Source of the DNA: Diphasiastrum complanatum
Taxonomy: Eukaryota > Streptophyta > Lycopodiopsida > Lycopodiales > Lycopodiaceae
Length of the DNA: 64,000 nt
Reading direction: 5' to 3'
Assembly: GCA_029204225.1 (NCBI GenBank)
Contig: CM055097.1
Coordinates: forward strand, 50,440,195 to 50,504,194
Position 1 is the first letter of the stretch, and each line of letters opens with the position of its first letter. Position numbers and translations under genes: made by a program. The notes under the pieces were generated by a model that was not told the DNA's origin, searched no databases, and saw nothing but the letters and a program-made list of their open reading frames with translations. Shown in pieces: positions 22,203-34,925 of this stretch.

Positions 22203-22700
22203 AGAAGATGATAATGTTGTCCCACACTCCTCCATGATCATATGTAGGGGGTCAATGGGCTGGAGGTGCACCCCTTCAAGAAATGGGGCACCTCCTTATG
22301 ACTTTTCAAAAAACTGTCTCTAAAAATAGGGCATTAGCTTAAATTCGTTTTTTAGCACCTAACTTGGCCTCAATTTGCAATTTCAAAGCCAAGTTGGGTC
22401 CTATTTACGATTTCAGTTTTTATGGGCTCACAACCAAGTTTTTAATTACTAAAACTGTATTAAAAAAATACTTGGCACCTCCTAGCCTGGACAAACCCGG
22501 AAACTAGGGGCATAGGCCGCATAAATGGAATTTTCATACAACGTAAATTAGCAAATTAACAGTATTTTAATAGCAGTGCAACTGGCCATTATGGGCCATT
22601 TACGCATTGTTTTTAAACAATTTTGCATCAGCGTAATAGCGCGTGGCGATGATTTTTCGTCGAAAATAGCTTGAAAAAGAGGTCTTTTTCCGTGCAAACA
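21213..22700 (-). repeat. Right LTR (5' LTR in minus orientation), 1488 bp
   Basis: Begins TGAAGGATTATAAAACG and ends CGTGCAAACA on the + strand. It lacks 1727 bp present in the other LTR, with the four-base word TTAG at the join (near 21964), lacks both retroposons, and carries an 83-bp (CT)n tract at 22119-22201. Confidence 0.82.
22119..22201. repeat. (CT)n microsatellite in right LTR
   Basis: About 83 bp of CT repeats. Leu-Ser and Arg-Glu repeat ORFs over it are artefacts. Confidence 0.95.
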
Positions 22701-23713
22701 TGTCGTCATTGATTCAGAGCAACATCACACATCACCTGCAACAAGAAGATCTTAATCGACTTCAGAGAGCTCAAAAACAACAGAGCAGTGATTCTAGGTG
22801 ATGGGAGCAGACACGATGTCAAAGGCATCAGCACTCTATAGCTGCGAACACTGTCAGACCAAGTAGAGCTGCCAGGAGCACTCTATTGCCCTCACTCAGA
22901 AAAGATCTACTATCTGTCTCCAAGATGGCAGATCTTGGCATTTGAGTTTTGTTCGACGACAACATATGCCGTATGATCGAGAAAACGACAAACAAGTTGC
23001 TGACGGTCGGGGGGAGAAGGAAACCTCTACCAGGCCAAGATAATCAGCAACTCTGATTGCATATTAAATGCATCAAAATGAAGATCAGCTCCGGCATAGG
23101 AGAATGTATCATCTGAAGACATGAGCATAAAAGACATAGTCACAGGTCTCAAGATTTCAAGGCCCGAAACTGAGTTATGCGAAGCCTGTCAGAAAGACAA
23201 GCAACATCAGAATCCATTCACGCATGAAGGAAGAAGAGCCAAGGACGTTTTTGAGCTTGTCCACTCTAATGTCTGTGGACCAATGAAAATGGATTTGCTC
23301 TCAAGTTTGAGGTACTTTTTGACATTCATAGATGATTACAGCCGGATGGCCACGATGTACTACTTAAAGAAAAAATCCAAAATGTTATTCCTTCAAGAAG
23401 TTTGTGGCATTTGCAGAGCAACACACCTCAAAAAAGATACAGATCCTCAGATCTGACAACGAAGGTGAATACAAAAGCAAAGAATTCTCAAAATTCTGCA
23501 AAGAACAGGAGATCGAACACCAGTTTACTCCTGCATACACACCAGAGTACAATGGTATTGCAGAAAGAAAAAATAGAACGCTAGTCGAAGGAGCCAGATG
23601 CATGATGGCACAGACTCAATTGCCAAGTCAGTTCTGGACTGAGGCAATAGCTGCAGCTGTACACCTGCAGAACAGATCAACAACGACAACACTAGATAAC
23701 AAGACGACGTACG
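22701..23713 (+). pseudogene. copia-2 protease/integrase segment
   Basis: After a degenerate protease and pre-integrase part (22701-23120), the integrase is readable: CEACQKDKQHQNPF near 23180, FELVHSNVCGPM near 23250, FIDDYSRMATMYYLKKKS near 23325, a frameshift near 23395, QILRSDNEGEYKSKEF near 23440, YNGIAERKNRTLVEGAR near 23548 and WTEAIAAAVHLQNR. The reading is cut at 23713 by the next insertion and resumes at 26257 in the same codon context (KTTY / EMWTSRKP). Confidence 0.85.
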
Positions 23714-26251
23714 TGTCGTACTATACCAACAAGGTTAATATAGATTTTGTAGCAAATAGTGTCGTTCCCACAGAGGACAACGTTAGAAAGTTATGTTTTT
23801 GGTACAATTTATGACAAGTGGTTTTGAGTGTTATTCTGGTTGTCGACAGACATTGAAACGTAACCAGTATTACTGATATTTGGGTGTGTTGTGTTGATAA
23901 TTTTCAGAACAACAATCTGGCCTCTATCAAATCGAATGAAACGCATTTTACAAATGAGATGTTATCAGAGTAGTACAATAGTACTACACTCTGGCAGATT
24001 AAAATGTCAACAGAGAGTTGAGAAATGTTCGATGTATTCATGATTGTACAGACAATTAATTAATCGCGTTCGCGAACTGTTCGTTTCTAGACATAAGTCC
24101 TCAACAACTAAAGTTCAATTTAATGGTTAAAGAACAAGAATGGTTTCAAAGCACGTTAGAAACTTATGTCAGTAGGAAAATAGATCAAAGACTCAATTCT
24201 TCAGACAGGGACTGTCATCTCATATGTATACATACAGCTTTACTCAATGATCGTGCTAGACTGTACCAAAGATAGTCGTTATTCGACTGCCAAAAAGAAA
24301 GTATTCGCGACAGACGAATAAGATGATTTTAAGATAGTTCTTTAAAGCATGCTTTACGGATACACAACAAACAACTGTAATGCACTAGAGAGTCTGTCTG
24401 ATCAGAGAGTAATTCATATGATGCATTAGAGATTGTTAGCAGACTCAAGATCACTCACACTCAGCAGTGCGGAGAACAGAGATAAGAGAGAATAACTCAC
24501 AGAATTCTATTCACTTCTTCAATCTCTTACATATGCATAAATTCTTCTCTCTCGATGCTCAAGACTGAAGTGTGAGATCTATATATGTTCTACAGGGCGA
24601 ACAAACACACCTATTAAACAACAGGTGCGTCGCTCCCGGGAAAGGGTCTAGTTAATAATTAGACTATCTATACGTTCAATTATACCATAAAAGGTATATT
24701 TAACTAAGAGTTAAAGTTACTCTAGTTTAACATGTCTTTTCGTATCTAGTCGTTTCGTGTGGACGACCTAGTAAAGGTTATCCAATGCAATGTCTTTCCT
24801 ATTAAAGGTCTTGCCCTTTATTACAAGGCAATTACTTAGGAGATATATTCCCAAAAAATGACTTGGACCTCTTCATGATTTATACTTAACCAGCTCATAT
24901 CTTCATTTTTGAGTATATCATGCTATCTTGATATTCAATTTTTAACAATAAGGTGGCATCACATATATCCCCTTCCTCAAATGTGAAACGTCCTCGTGAA
25001 CATAACATCTTCTTTTTGAGAATTATTCGAGAAACATTCTGTTCTTCATATTTTCGTTATGGCGAAAAGATATTTTTTTGTATATTTCGTCCCTTAAATA
25101 TTTCTTCATCTTAGAGAATATGTGTCTTGCTGTTTCTTTAATTGAATAGGTTGTTTTGAGTTGATCTTTGAATTGTTGGTGAAAACTGGAATCAAACTTC
25201 AAAACATCTTTCAACTTCAAAATTCAGCATCCCATAGAAACATCAGCACAACAAAGGCATGAATGAATGTTTTATGAATGATTCAATTCTTCATATAATT
25301 TCTAAGCAAACTCCAAGTTTTGTTGAGTTTCGATCAACAGCAAGTCTTCTTTTGATTTTGTGTAATGGCCAACTGGTAAGTTGCCGAATTCTTCTAACTT
25401 GATTGGGAGCAATGTTCCATCGAACAGCTCATGAGTTAACTTTGTATCTTCGTCTAAATCACTACGAAGAGTGACTTCTTTACAGTAACGAGCTGAAAAT
25501 CTAATAAAAGAGCTTTTAACATAAAGATTTTGAACGAAAAATAATGTCTTTGCTGCAAAAGTACCAAACTGCTAGAATGAATATGTACAGAACTGTTTGT
25601 AGCGAAATGACTTCCTTCTGTCTTGCAGATTATGTCGAATTTTTGCAAAATAATCTACAAGATTTCGCTCCCAATCCACATAAAGGCTAAATAGTTCTGG
25701 ATAAGCCATATTTATATTAATCAGCAACCTGACATCGTCGAATTCGCCTAGATCTGCAACAGCTTGTGGTTTGTACAACTGAAACTGCGACTTTCGCTTC
25801 CAAAAATGTCGCTTATTGTCTTTGTTCCGCAAAAATTGAAACTCTTTGATTTGAATATATTCTAGAGCATACATAGCCGAAGAGCCTATGTATAACTCTA
25901 CTGATCCGAAAGGCACGACCTGGAACTTACCCTGGATTATGCCCCAACAGAGACATCCTTTCTGTTTGATAGAGAGCTAGGCCCAAAACTAGAGAAAGTC
26001 GTCCTTCTCCCAAGGTCACTTCCATTCGTCGAAGGCAATGCCTACTGTGCCTGGTAGCATCATCCAAGGCAATGTCTTTCCTATTAAAGGTCTTGCCCTT
26101 TATTACAAGACAAGTACTTAGGAGATATATTCCCGAAAAATGACTTAGGCCTCTTCATGATTTATACTTAACCAGCTCATATCTTCATTTTCGAGTATAT
26201 CATGCCATATTTATGTTGATATTTGATTTTTAACAATAAGGTGGCATCACA
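23714..26251 (-). mobile_element. Internally deleted gypsy-type element nested in copia-2
   Basis: Flanked by a perfect 5-bp duplication GTACG (23709-23713; 26252-26256), and the copia reading frame is continuous once it is removed. On the minus strand the 3' LTR is 24963-23714 (1250 bp, starting TGTGATGCCACC), preceded by a polypurine stretch GAGGAAGGGGATATA. The 5' LTR is represented only by about 200 bp (26053-26251) sharing GGTGGCATCACA and the preceding 180 bp. The interior (24964-26050) has a few minus-strand coding scraps (25916-25572, 25220-25023) I cannot assign to pol domains. Confidence 0.8.
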
Positions 26252-26256
26252 GTACG

Positions 26257-27733
26257 AAATGTGGACAAGTAGAAAGCCTGATCTATCATACATACGTGTG
26301 TTCGGATGTGCAGCATATAAGCACATTCCAAAAGAAAAAAGAAGCAAGCTCGATGACAAATCAGAGCAAACGATCATGGTTAGCTATTCGAATGAAACAC
26401 AAAGTATACAGGCTCTACGATCCAACAACAAAAAAGGTTGTTTGGAGCAGAGATGTGAAGTTCGATGAGTCCACATTTCCTGGACTGAAAGACGAAAGAG
26501 GCCATGAGATCTTCACACTGCTGCCTATTCAAGAGGGAGATCGAGGACATACATCAAATCATAATGCAGAGCCAAAGACTCCAGAGCAGCAGGAAGCAGA
26601 GGATGAAACCCACGAACAAGAAACGTTCGAGCAGCGACGAAACGAACCTAGAAGGTTAACAAGACAAAGAAGACCTCAAGACTGCTACTCTGACAATCTT
26701 CAGTAGAGCGAAGACACGCAGTTCGAGTACTACAATTTCACTGAAGAGCCAGCAACATACGAAGAAGCTGTCCAGAGGGAGAATTCTAGAAGCAAGCAAT
26801 GTTAGAGGAGATCGAGTTGATGAGGCGAAACGAGGAATAGACATTAGAGTCATTGTCAAAAAACAGAAAAATAGTCGATTGCAAGTGGGTATACAAGAAA
26901 AAGATGAAATCAGATGGCACCATTGGCCACTACAAAGCAAGGCTTGTCGCGAAGGGCTACACGCAGAGATATGGTGTTGATTATTTTGACACATATTAGT
27001 TGATGTTCAACTAATGATAGCTGGAGCCAAGCTCACGAAACAGGATTGCCCAAAAACAGAAGAGGAAGAACAGAAGATGGCAGGTATATCCTACCAAAAC
27101 TTAATCGGTATTCTGATGTATCTCACAATTTGTACCAGACCCGATCTAGCTTTCTCTATTTACACCTTGAGCCAATTCTCTTCCAATCTTGGCCTGGCAC
27201 ATTGGCAAATGAAAAAACGAATCCTACAGTTCTGAAGGGTACCCAGAATATTGGATTAACCTATAGAGCTAAAAACAACAAAAAAAGAATTCGAGCTGCA
27301 CCACTACAGTGATGCAAGCTGGGTGAGTTGCAAAGATGACAACAAGTCCATAATTGGAGGATGTACCATAGCGTGCGGAGCTGCAATCAACTGGATATGC
27401 AAAAAGCAAAGGTGGCGAATGAGGTAGTGTGGCTATAGATGATGTTGGAGGCAATCGGGATACCACAAGAAGGGCCAAACACGATGATGATGGACTCTCA
27501 GAGTTCCATCTATCTGTCCCAGGATCCTGTCTTCCATTCAAAAACAAAACACATACCTCTGAAGTACCATCACATTCGAGATTTAATCTCAAAAGGAGAG
27601 CTCCAGGTCCAGTATATAAAATCAGAAGACATGATTGCAAATCTGCTCACGAAGCCGCTCGACAAGCCACTCTTTGCCAAGAAAAGAAAGACAATTGGAT
27701 TAAACGTGCAAACCTACAAGGTTCAAGAGGGAG
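26257..27733 (+). pseudogene. copia-2 RT start, RNase H and polypurine tract
   Basis: Readable pieces: YIRVFGCAAYKHIPKEKR near 26290, a frame change, VYRLYDPTTKKVVWSRDVKF near 26405, RT start [16 protein letters not shown] near 26880 and [18 protein letters not shown] near 26935. Most of RT including the YVDD box is missing at about 27000. The frame resumes with GISYQNLIGILMYLTICTRP near 27080, YSDASW near 27310, DSQSSIYLSQDPVFHSKTKH near 27490 and ANLLTKPLDKPLF near 27640. A polypurine tract AAGAGGGAG (27725-27733) abuts the LTR. Confidence 0.85.
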
Positions 27734-28512
27734 TGTCAAAAATGGTGAACTCCTGCAACTTTACCGCAACATGAACACGAATCGAAGGTCAAACGATTCG
27801 CGAAGGTCAACGTCTCTTGACTCGAAGGACGAACGATTCACAAATCATTCACGAATCATAAACATGCCTCCAGGACCGCAACCGCAAAGGGACGCAAAAC
27901 AAAAAGATACAAAAGAAACAAACGAAGAAAACAAAACAAACGAAGGGGAATCTTTCACGCTGCTAGCTGGCAGCTCAACGGGCTTGGAGTCATAGACTTC
28001 ACGCCCAACTGAAACGTGTAGCAACGATGGAGAGTAACTGATTAGTTGATTAGCATTAAGTAGTCTTGTGATTCTGCGTTTAGCTATCTTGTAAACTCCA
28101 CATAGTGGAGATATAAACTATCCTTTTTGGATCATAAACATAAGAAGAGTAGACAGAATTTCTGTGAGAGACAGAGAGAGACGTAGCGAGCTGAGCAGAA
28201 AAGAAAAATACTAGAAACAAAAGAGTTGTGCATGAAAGTCTGCCAACGAGCAGAACACAGCGAAAGAGCAGAGTGTCATTCCGCCAATGAGCGAGACACT
28301 GACGATCTCGCTCTAAAAATTAAACTCATAATACAGTCGTGCATCTTCTTGTCTTGTGTCGTCTCTGTCTTGATTGCTAGAATATAATCTGTTTTGTGAT
28401 GTGCAGTCGTGTGTCTAGGATCTTGTGAAGCTTTCGCGCAAAAGAAAATTCAAAGACACAAAATTGTTCGCGACAATGAAATCAAAAGCAAAAAAGACAA
28501 AGTTTCGTGATA
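27734..28512 (+). repeat. copia-2 3' LTR, 779 bp
   Basis: Starts TGTCAAAAATGG right after the polypurine tract and ends TTTCGTGATA, matching TTTCACGACA of the 5' LTR. The next bases belong to fam-T copy A, which aligns to copy B without a gap from this point. Confidence 0.85.
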
Positions 28513-29700
28513 GTTAGCACCATGGGATGCATTGAACATACATTTTAACATCTTCAAATCTCCTGCTAAATGCCATTCAATGTTGAAAGTGCCAATTCTA
28601 AGAATATTCAGTGGAACTCCCTCCATGTGATTTTTTATGGTGGCAGGATATGACGTTCTATTAAATATCCATGAGAGAATGTCATGGTCTTCTTTCATCA
28701 CCTATAAGAGAATACAAAAATGTGATTAGCCTCATAATATTAAGACATACAATATTTCCCAAATGAAATCCATATTAAAATGATTATCCCTATTGATTAT
28801 GGGAATGAACTGCTATACCTGAAATGCTGCGAACCACCAGATATTATTTTCTGATTGAACACTGAAATTGAGACCTTTTGAGTCTTCTGAATTTGAAAGT
28901 GCTCCATTCATGATCGTGAGACTGACTCTTTCTATTTTTTGGATTTTTATAATTTAAGACTCATCTAACTTGACAACAACTATCAACTTGTTATTGACAT
29001 TCTCATTTGTAATAACGTAAAAATTTATGATGAATGTTAGTAACTGATTAATGTCAATAAATAAATTGTTGGAATTGTCATATGCTAGACTTTTTCCTTT
29101 TGAGCAATACACTTCAATGATATGAGATGGATTACCAACTGTTGTCTGCATACCTTGGTTTAACATGCCTTTTTTTTTTTTTAAAGATGAAATGGTCGTG
29201 AGAATGGAAACTTTTTTAATTCTTACCTGTGCAAATGCCTCCTTTATCATCTTAAACATTGTTGCATATGCTTCTCTACTAATGCTAGAAAAGTCACATG
29301 TCCCCTGAAGCAATGTAGTGTCTAATATTTTTCCAACTTCATTCATAATGCTATCAGTAACTGAAGTCTTAATCTTTTTCATTTTGTTATTGTTTAACAT
29401 TGATTTCATAGATTTAGAGGTCAAGATAGAGCCTAGTGAGTTTCCAATTGAAATTTTATCGGTCAAATGGTCTTCAACAACCAATGCTGATTTGCATTGC
29501 CAATATAATGTTCATAAAAATGTCAGTAGAAATTTTGACACTCATAGTATTCACGACAGTATAATAAACAAATGAACAGAAAGTTGAAATGAATAAATAA
29601 TAAAACTAGTGATTATGGATGAATCAAAAAGTTCAAGCAATATTTAATACCAAATAAGCTATCACCTACTTGAATGCATGGATTCACCTTTTTTTATGAC
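28513..29700 (-). pseudogene. fam-T copy A: unknown, transposase-like protein, interrupted by copia-2
   Basis: Aligned with copy B (44375-47289). From right to left: a first exon CIQVGDSLF near 29680, then VVEDHLTDKISIGNSLGSIL near 29480, TDSIMNEVGKILDTTLLQGT, ISREAYATMFKMIKEAFAQ ending at a GT donor near 29227; an exon from about 29150 with VGNPSHIIEVYCSKGKSLAY, LLTFIINFYVITNENVNNK and VVVKLDES; then VMKEDHDILSWIFNRTSYPA near 28700, NHMEGVPLNILRIGTFNIEW and DLKMLKCMFNASHGAN, where copia-2 begins. This copy lacks the solo LTR found in copy B. Its right end meets CACTA sequence near 29705. Confidence 0.65.
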
Positions 29701-29705
29701 CTCCT

Positions 29706-31637
29706 CTGGATGATAGATCACATATATCTTTGGTTACGCGACACAAGATGTTGCAATTCATACTTCCACCTTCGATTCGAGGTCTCTTCAAGGATGACGT
29801 ACAAAATACGCTTTACAATTTATCATTGATGATTAGGTTTGTATATCTTTTCAACCACTTGTATAAATATGTGTCATTTCAATATTTTTATTTGCTAAAC
29901 AACCTAATGTTATATCAATATTCTTGCAGATGGATTTCCTCAAAAGAAATAAAAAATAATGAATTGGATTCCATGAAAATCCAAATGATCGAAATGGTAT
30001 GTTTGTTGGAAATAAATTTTCCAATTTTCTTTTTGGATCAGCAAGTCCATCTTCTAGTGGATTTGGTCAAAGAATTATCAATTGCAGGACTTGTGCACAT
30101 GTGATGGATGTTCTACCTTGAGCGTTTTATGAAAGTTTTGAAGGGCTTTGTGAAACAAAAGGCAAGGCCAGAAGGTAGCATTGTAGAAGGTTGGCTTGTA
30201 CAAGAATTTTTATTTTATATCACCGAAATAATCTCGCAATTGCATCCTACAAGTCCAAAAATGTGGTGTGAAGAAGAAGATGAATGTGGGTGAAGTATCA
30301 CAAGGAAATGGTGTGCAAAAGCGACTTTCATCTCATTCAAAAGAGAAAATTGAGACGTTCATAATATATAATTGTGGACTATTGGAAAAGTGGATTTTAA
30401 GGTATGAAGAAGCCAAAAAGTAAAGAAACATAACATTGAAACGAAGAAGAAATATTAATCGAAGAAGAAGGAGAGCTTTGGAGAACGACAAACCTTTGGA
30501 GCCTTTACCTTCAAAATTCACTCGTGAATGGATTTTTGATATGATGCTAAAAGCATCCAAAAATAAAGAAGAAGTGATCGAATTAGAATGGGAATTTGTT
30601 TGTGGATGTGGATGGAAGCTTAGTGTAGTATTGTCTTTGTGAAGTTTTGTTTTTGTACTACTCAATATATAAATAGTATTTTAATTTAATCAATTTTTTT
30701 TTTGTTTTTTTTTTGTGTTTTAGTATAAAACATACACTACCATGTGGGCATATGGACATCATTATTGTGTTGAGAGAGTTGACAACAAGCGACGTACATA
30801 TGATTGTGGTATAATGGCCAACTTTCAACAAGAGAGTCGTTCTAGTACGAGAGAGGGACGTAAATGTCATTTCGGGCGATCTAGACTATGTTGGCACATT
30901 GCAGCATATTTATGAAGTCGATAACGAGACTGACGACAAATACTGTATTTTTGACGTAAAATGGTTTAAGGTCATCTATTGTGGAAGCAACGCCGCGGTT
31001 AGAAATGATAACTCAAAGTTTTTTCAAATCAACTCAACAAAATGTATATCGATGGACTCTCATGACACTTTAGTATTGCCACAACATTGCGAACATGTGA
31101 TTAATGCTCTCTACAACCCAATGTATTAATATTCTTAATGTCTTATTTATATATCGATCTTATAAAACTAACTTAATTTTTTTATGTTATTGGCAGCTTA
31201 TATTTCATCCAGATCGAATAGATCCAAGGTGGTGGTATGTGATCCAACTTAATGCAAGAAATCAATGTGTGTTTGAAGGAAAATATATTGTAATATTGGA
31301 TACACACGACGAATCACTACCAAATTTTAAGATTTTGGAAGAACCTGAACCACTCATCCAAGCACCAAATGATATGGAAATGACGGGAGAAGAAGATACA
31401 ATTGCAAATGATGAGATTCCTACAATCGTACAAGGCCAAATTGAGAGTAATTTGAGGCCCCCACATTTGGATGAGATAGAACTAGAAGAAGAGGAGATTG
31501 AACATGAGGGTAGCTCACATTATCAAAGAGACACGATTGAAAATCTACGATTATACTTAGATCTAGATTCAATGAGTGTCAAAACTTGTGTGATGATGAG
31601 AATGACAAAAATGACGAGAATGATTTATGATTATTAA
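29706..31637 (+). pseudogene. CACTA transposase 3' half (DUF4218 and DUF4216 regions)
   Basis: DUF4218-like: FILPPSIRGLFKDDVQNTLY near 29755, MIEMVCLLEINFPIFFLDQQ near 29990, VHLLVDLVKELSIAGLVHMR near 30045, RFMKVLKGFVKQKARPEGSI near 30125 and EGWLVQEFLFY, matching the conserved order LP..R.LL, CELE.IFPPSFFD, HL..HL, RYMK.LK..VRN.ARPEGSI.E. DUF4216-like: MWAYGHHYCVERVDNKRRTY near 30740, YVGTLQHIYEVD near 30885, IFDVKWFKVIYCG near 30948, LPQHCEHV near 31075, then after an intron WWYVIQLNARN near 31220 and an acidic tail. The first half of the gene (TNP2 core) is absent. Short introns near 29845-29930 and 31120-31195. Confidence 0.85.
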
Positions 31638-31913
31638 TACTTAAATTCACTTGCATTGATTTTTTTTTATATTCGTTGCAATACTTTTAATATAGTTACA
31701 GTTGAATGTGATAATTACAATACCCAAACCTTGAGATTATGTCCTATTTTAGAATGTCACCTCATATTCTCTCCCTGCAACATATAGGTTTTTTCATTTA
31801 AGGAAAAAATTAGAAGCTCGCCTTTAATGGGAGAAAAGTAAGGGCTACACACCTTCCCAGAATTGGATATTTTAAATACCTACTACACAATTGAATCATT
31901 ATTGCAAACTTCA

Positions 31914-31916
<3 letters not shown>
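31638..31916. other. CACTA 3' flank without visible features
   Basis: AT-rich non-coding sequence between the CACTA gene remnant and the microsatellite array. Confidence 0.5.
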
Positions 31917-33530
<1,614 letters not shown>

Positions 33531-33599
33531 AAAAATATCAATAATCGCTCCAAAGATGCCTTCAATTGCTCCAACCTACACAAAACAAAGTGAGAGAAA

Positions 33600-33661
33600 A
33601 GGCGTTGGATCGCGCAAATCTGGAGAAATGAAATAGACGTCAGATTCTGACGTCCTCCAAA
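33600..33661. repeat. Palindromic GACGTC...GACGTC motif, left of copia-3
   Basis: gacgtcagattctgacgtc at 33637-33655 is an imperfect 19-bp palindrome. It continues across the copia-3 insertion into the array at 37879, so both belong to one pre-insertion locus. Confidence 0.7.
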
Positions 33662-33933
33662 TGTCATCAATCAGAAATGCAACATCAAACATTCACCATA
33701 AACAATCACCAACTAGGGAGACGGAAGAAGAACACGCAATATCAATCTATCACACTGCCACATACTGAATGTAAAATGTACATATAAACCCTGAACCCTG
33801 ATAGAGTGGGAGAACCTAGGAGTAGACTACTAGACTAGCCAATGGCTAGTTACAGCTAGTAATAAAGTACATCGTAAACAGTAATTAAGAAGTGTAACAA
33901 TGAAGTTTATCATTGATTTCTAACACTCTCCCT

Positions 33934-34925
33934 CAAGGATAAAATTACATTCTTCTATTCCTAGTAGAGTACGAAACTTTTCAAATTTACATCTACCTAA
34001 TGACTTAGTAAAAATATCTTCCACTTGATCTTCAGATTTATAGAAAACAAGATCAATGGCTCCATCAAAAAATTTCTCTCGAAGAAAATGATAATGTATT
34101 TCGAAGTGCTTGGTTCGAGCATGCAAGGTGAATGCAGCTTTGATTGTCGCAAGATATAGTAGTTGCATCCACCTGTGGTTGACCTAAATCCACAAGCAAT
34201 CTCTGTAACCATACCGCTTCTTGTGCAGCATTGCTGAGTGCTCGATATTCAGCTTCCATCGAGGATAAGACTACTATAGGTTGTTTTTTGCTGCTCCATG
34301 AAACTGTAGTTGTACCATAACTGAATGTATGACCACTAATAGCTTCTGTCATCAATATTACCTGCCCAATCAGCATTATCCTATCAATATTGGCACTTCA
34401 GGCTGATCATACTTCAAACGGAAATTCAATGTCCCTCGAATGTATCCGAGAATACGTTTAGCAGACTTCTAGTGTGTTTGACTAGGATCTTGCATAAATT
34501 GACTAACAACACCAACAACAAAAGAATATCAGGTCGTGTGTGTGTCAAATAAATCAAACTACCCACCAGCTGTCTATATAAATAAGCATCCACTTTCTCA
34601 GATTCATCATATGCAGTAAGCTTCGTGTTGACATCCATAGGTGTACTCAAAGGCTTACAATCCTGCATATTGAACTTATAAAGCAAATCTCGTGCATATT
34701 TGCTTTGTGTAAGAAAGACCACATTTTCCTTTTGCCATACTTCAATGCCAAGACAATAGTGCATCAATCCTAGATCACTCATGTCAAAAGCATTGGAAAG
34801 ATCTGATTTGATTTCATCAATTAAGCTCTCATTACTTCCTGTAATAATCAAATCATCCACGTACAGCACAATGAACACTATATCTGAATTTTGCCTTAGA
34901 ATGTAAAGATTAGGATCAGCATCGT
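33934..34925 (-). pseudogene. copia-3 RT end and RNase H
   Basis: RT catalytic box FIVLYVDDLIITGSN near 34870, LMHYCLGIEVWQ near 34750, YLYRQLVGSLIYL near 34590; RNase H SYGTTTVSWSSKKQPIVVLS near 34310, TEYRALSNAAQEAVWL-like block near 34240, CDNQSCIHLA near 34150, FHARTKHFEIHYHFLREKF near 34110 and EDIFTKSLGR near 34010. One frameshift near 34140-34160 and one near 34390-34480. Confidence 0.85.

Larger units (their letters stand above)
15707..22700 (-). mobile_element. Large-LTR gypsy-type element with gag only (LARD/TR-GAG-like), nested in copia-2
   Basis: Two direct repeats flank a 2.2-kb interior: 15707-18965 and 21213-22700. Read on the minus strand the LTR begins TGTTTGC and ends ATCCTTCA (TAAAGG instead of TGAAGG on the + strand at 15707). 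Between them the minus strand carries gag-like ORFs but no pol. Flanking bases are cgtag (15702-15706) and tgtcg (22701-22705), a poor 5-bp match, though gag of copia-2 resumes directly after it. Non-autonomous element, inference from the missing pol. Confidence 0.8.
14516..28512 (+). mobile_element. copia-2: 14 kb copia locus split by two nested elements
   Basis: The copia body is in three pieces: 14516-15706 (LTR, primer site, gag), 22701-23713 (gag-pre-integrase, integrase) and 26257-28512 (integrase end, RT start, RNase H, 3' LTR). A gypsy-type element with giant LTRs occupies 15707-22700 and another gypsy element 23714-26251. Without them the element would be about 4.5 kb. The left flank is copia-1 and the right flank is fam-T copy A, so the two flanks do not match and a deletion or recombination removed the original left flank and LTR start. 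Confidence 0.85.

Noticed and set aside
27429-27995. 188-codon plus-strand ORF at the copia-2 3' end
   Set aside because: Out of frame with the RNase H motifs, which read in the neighbouring frame at 27439-27774; it runs on into the LTR.
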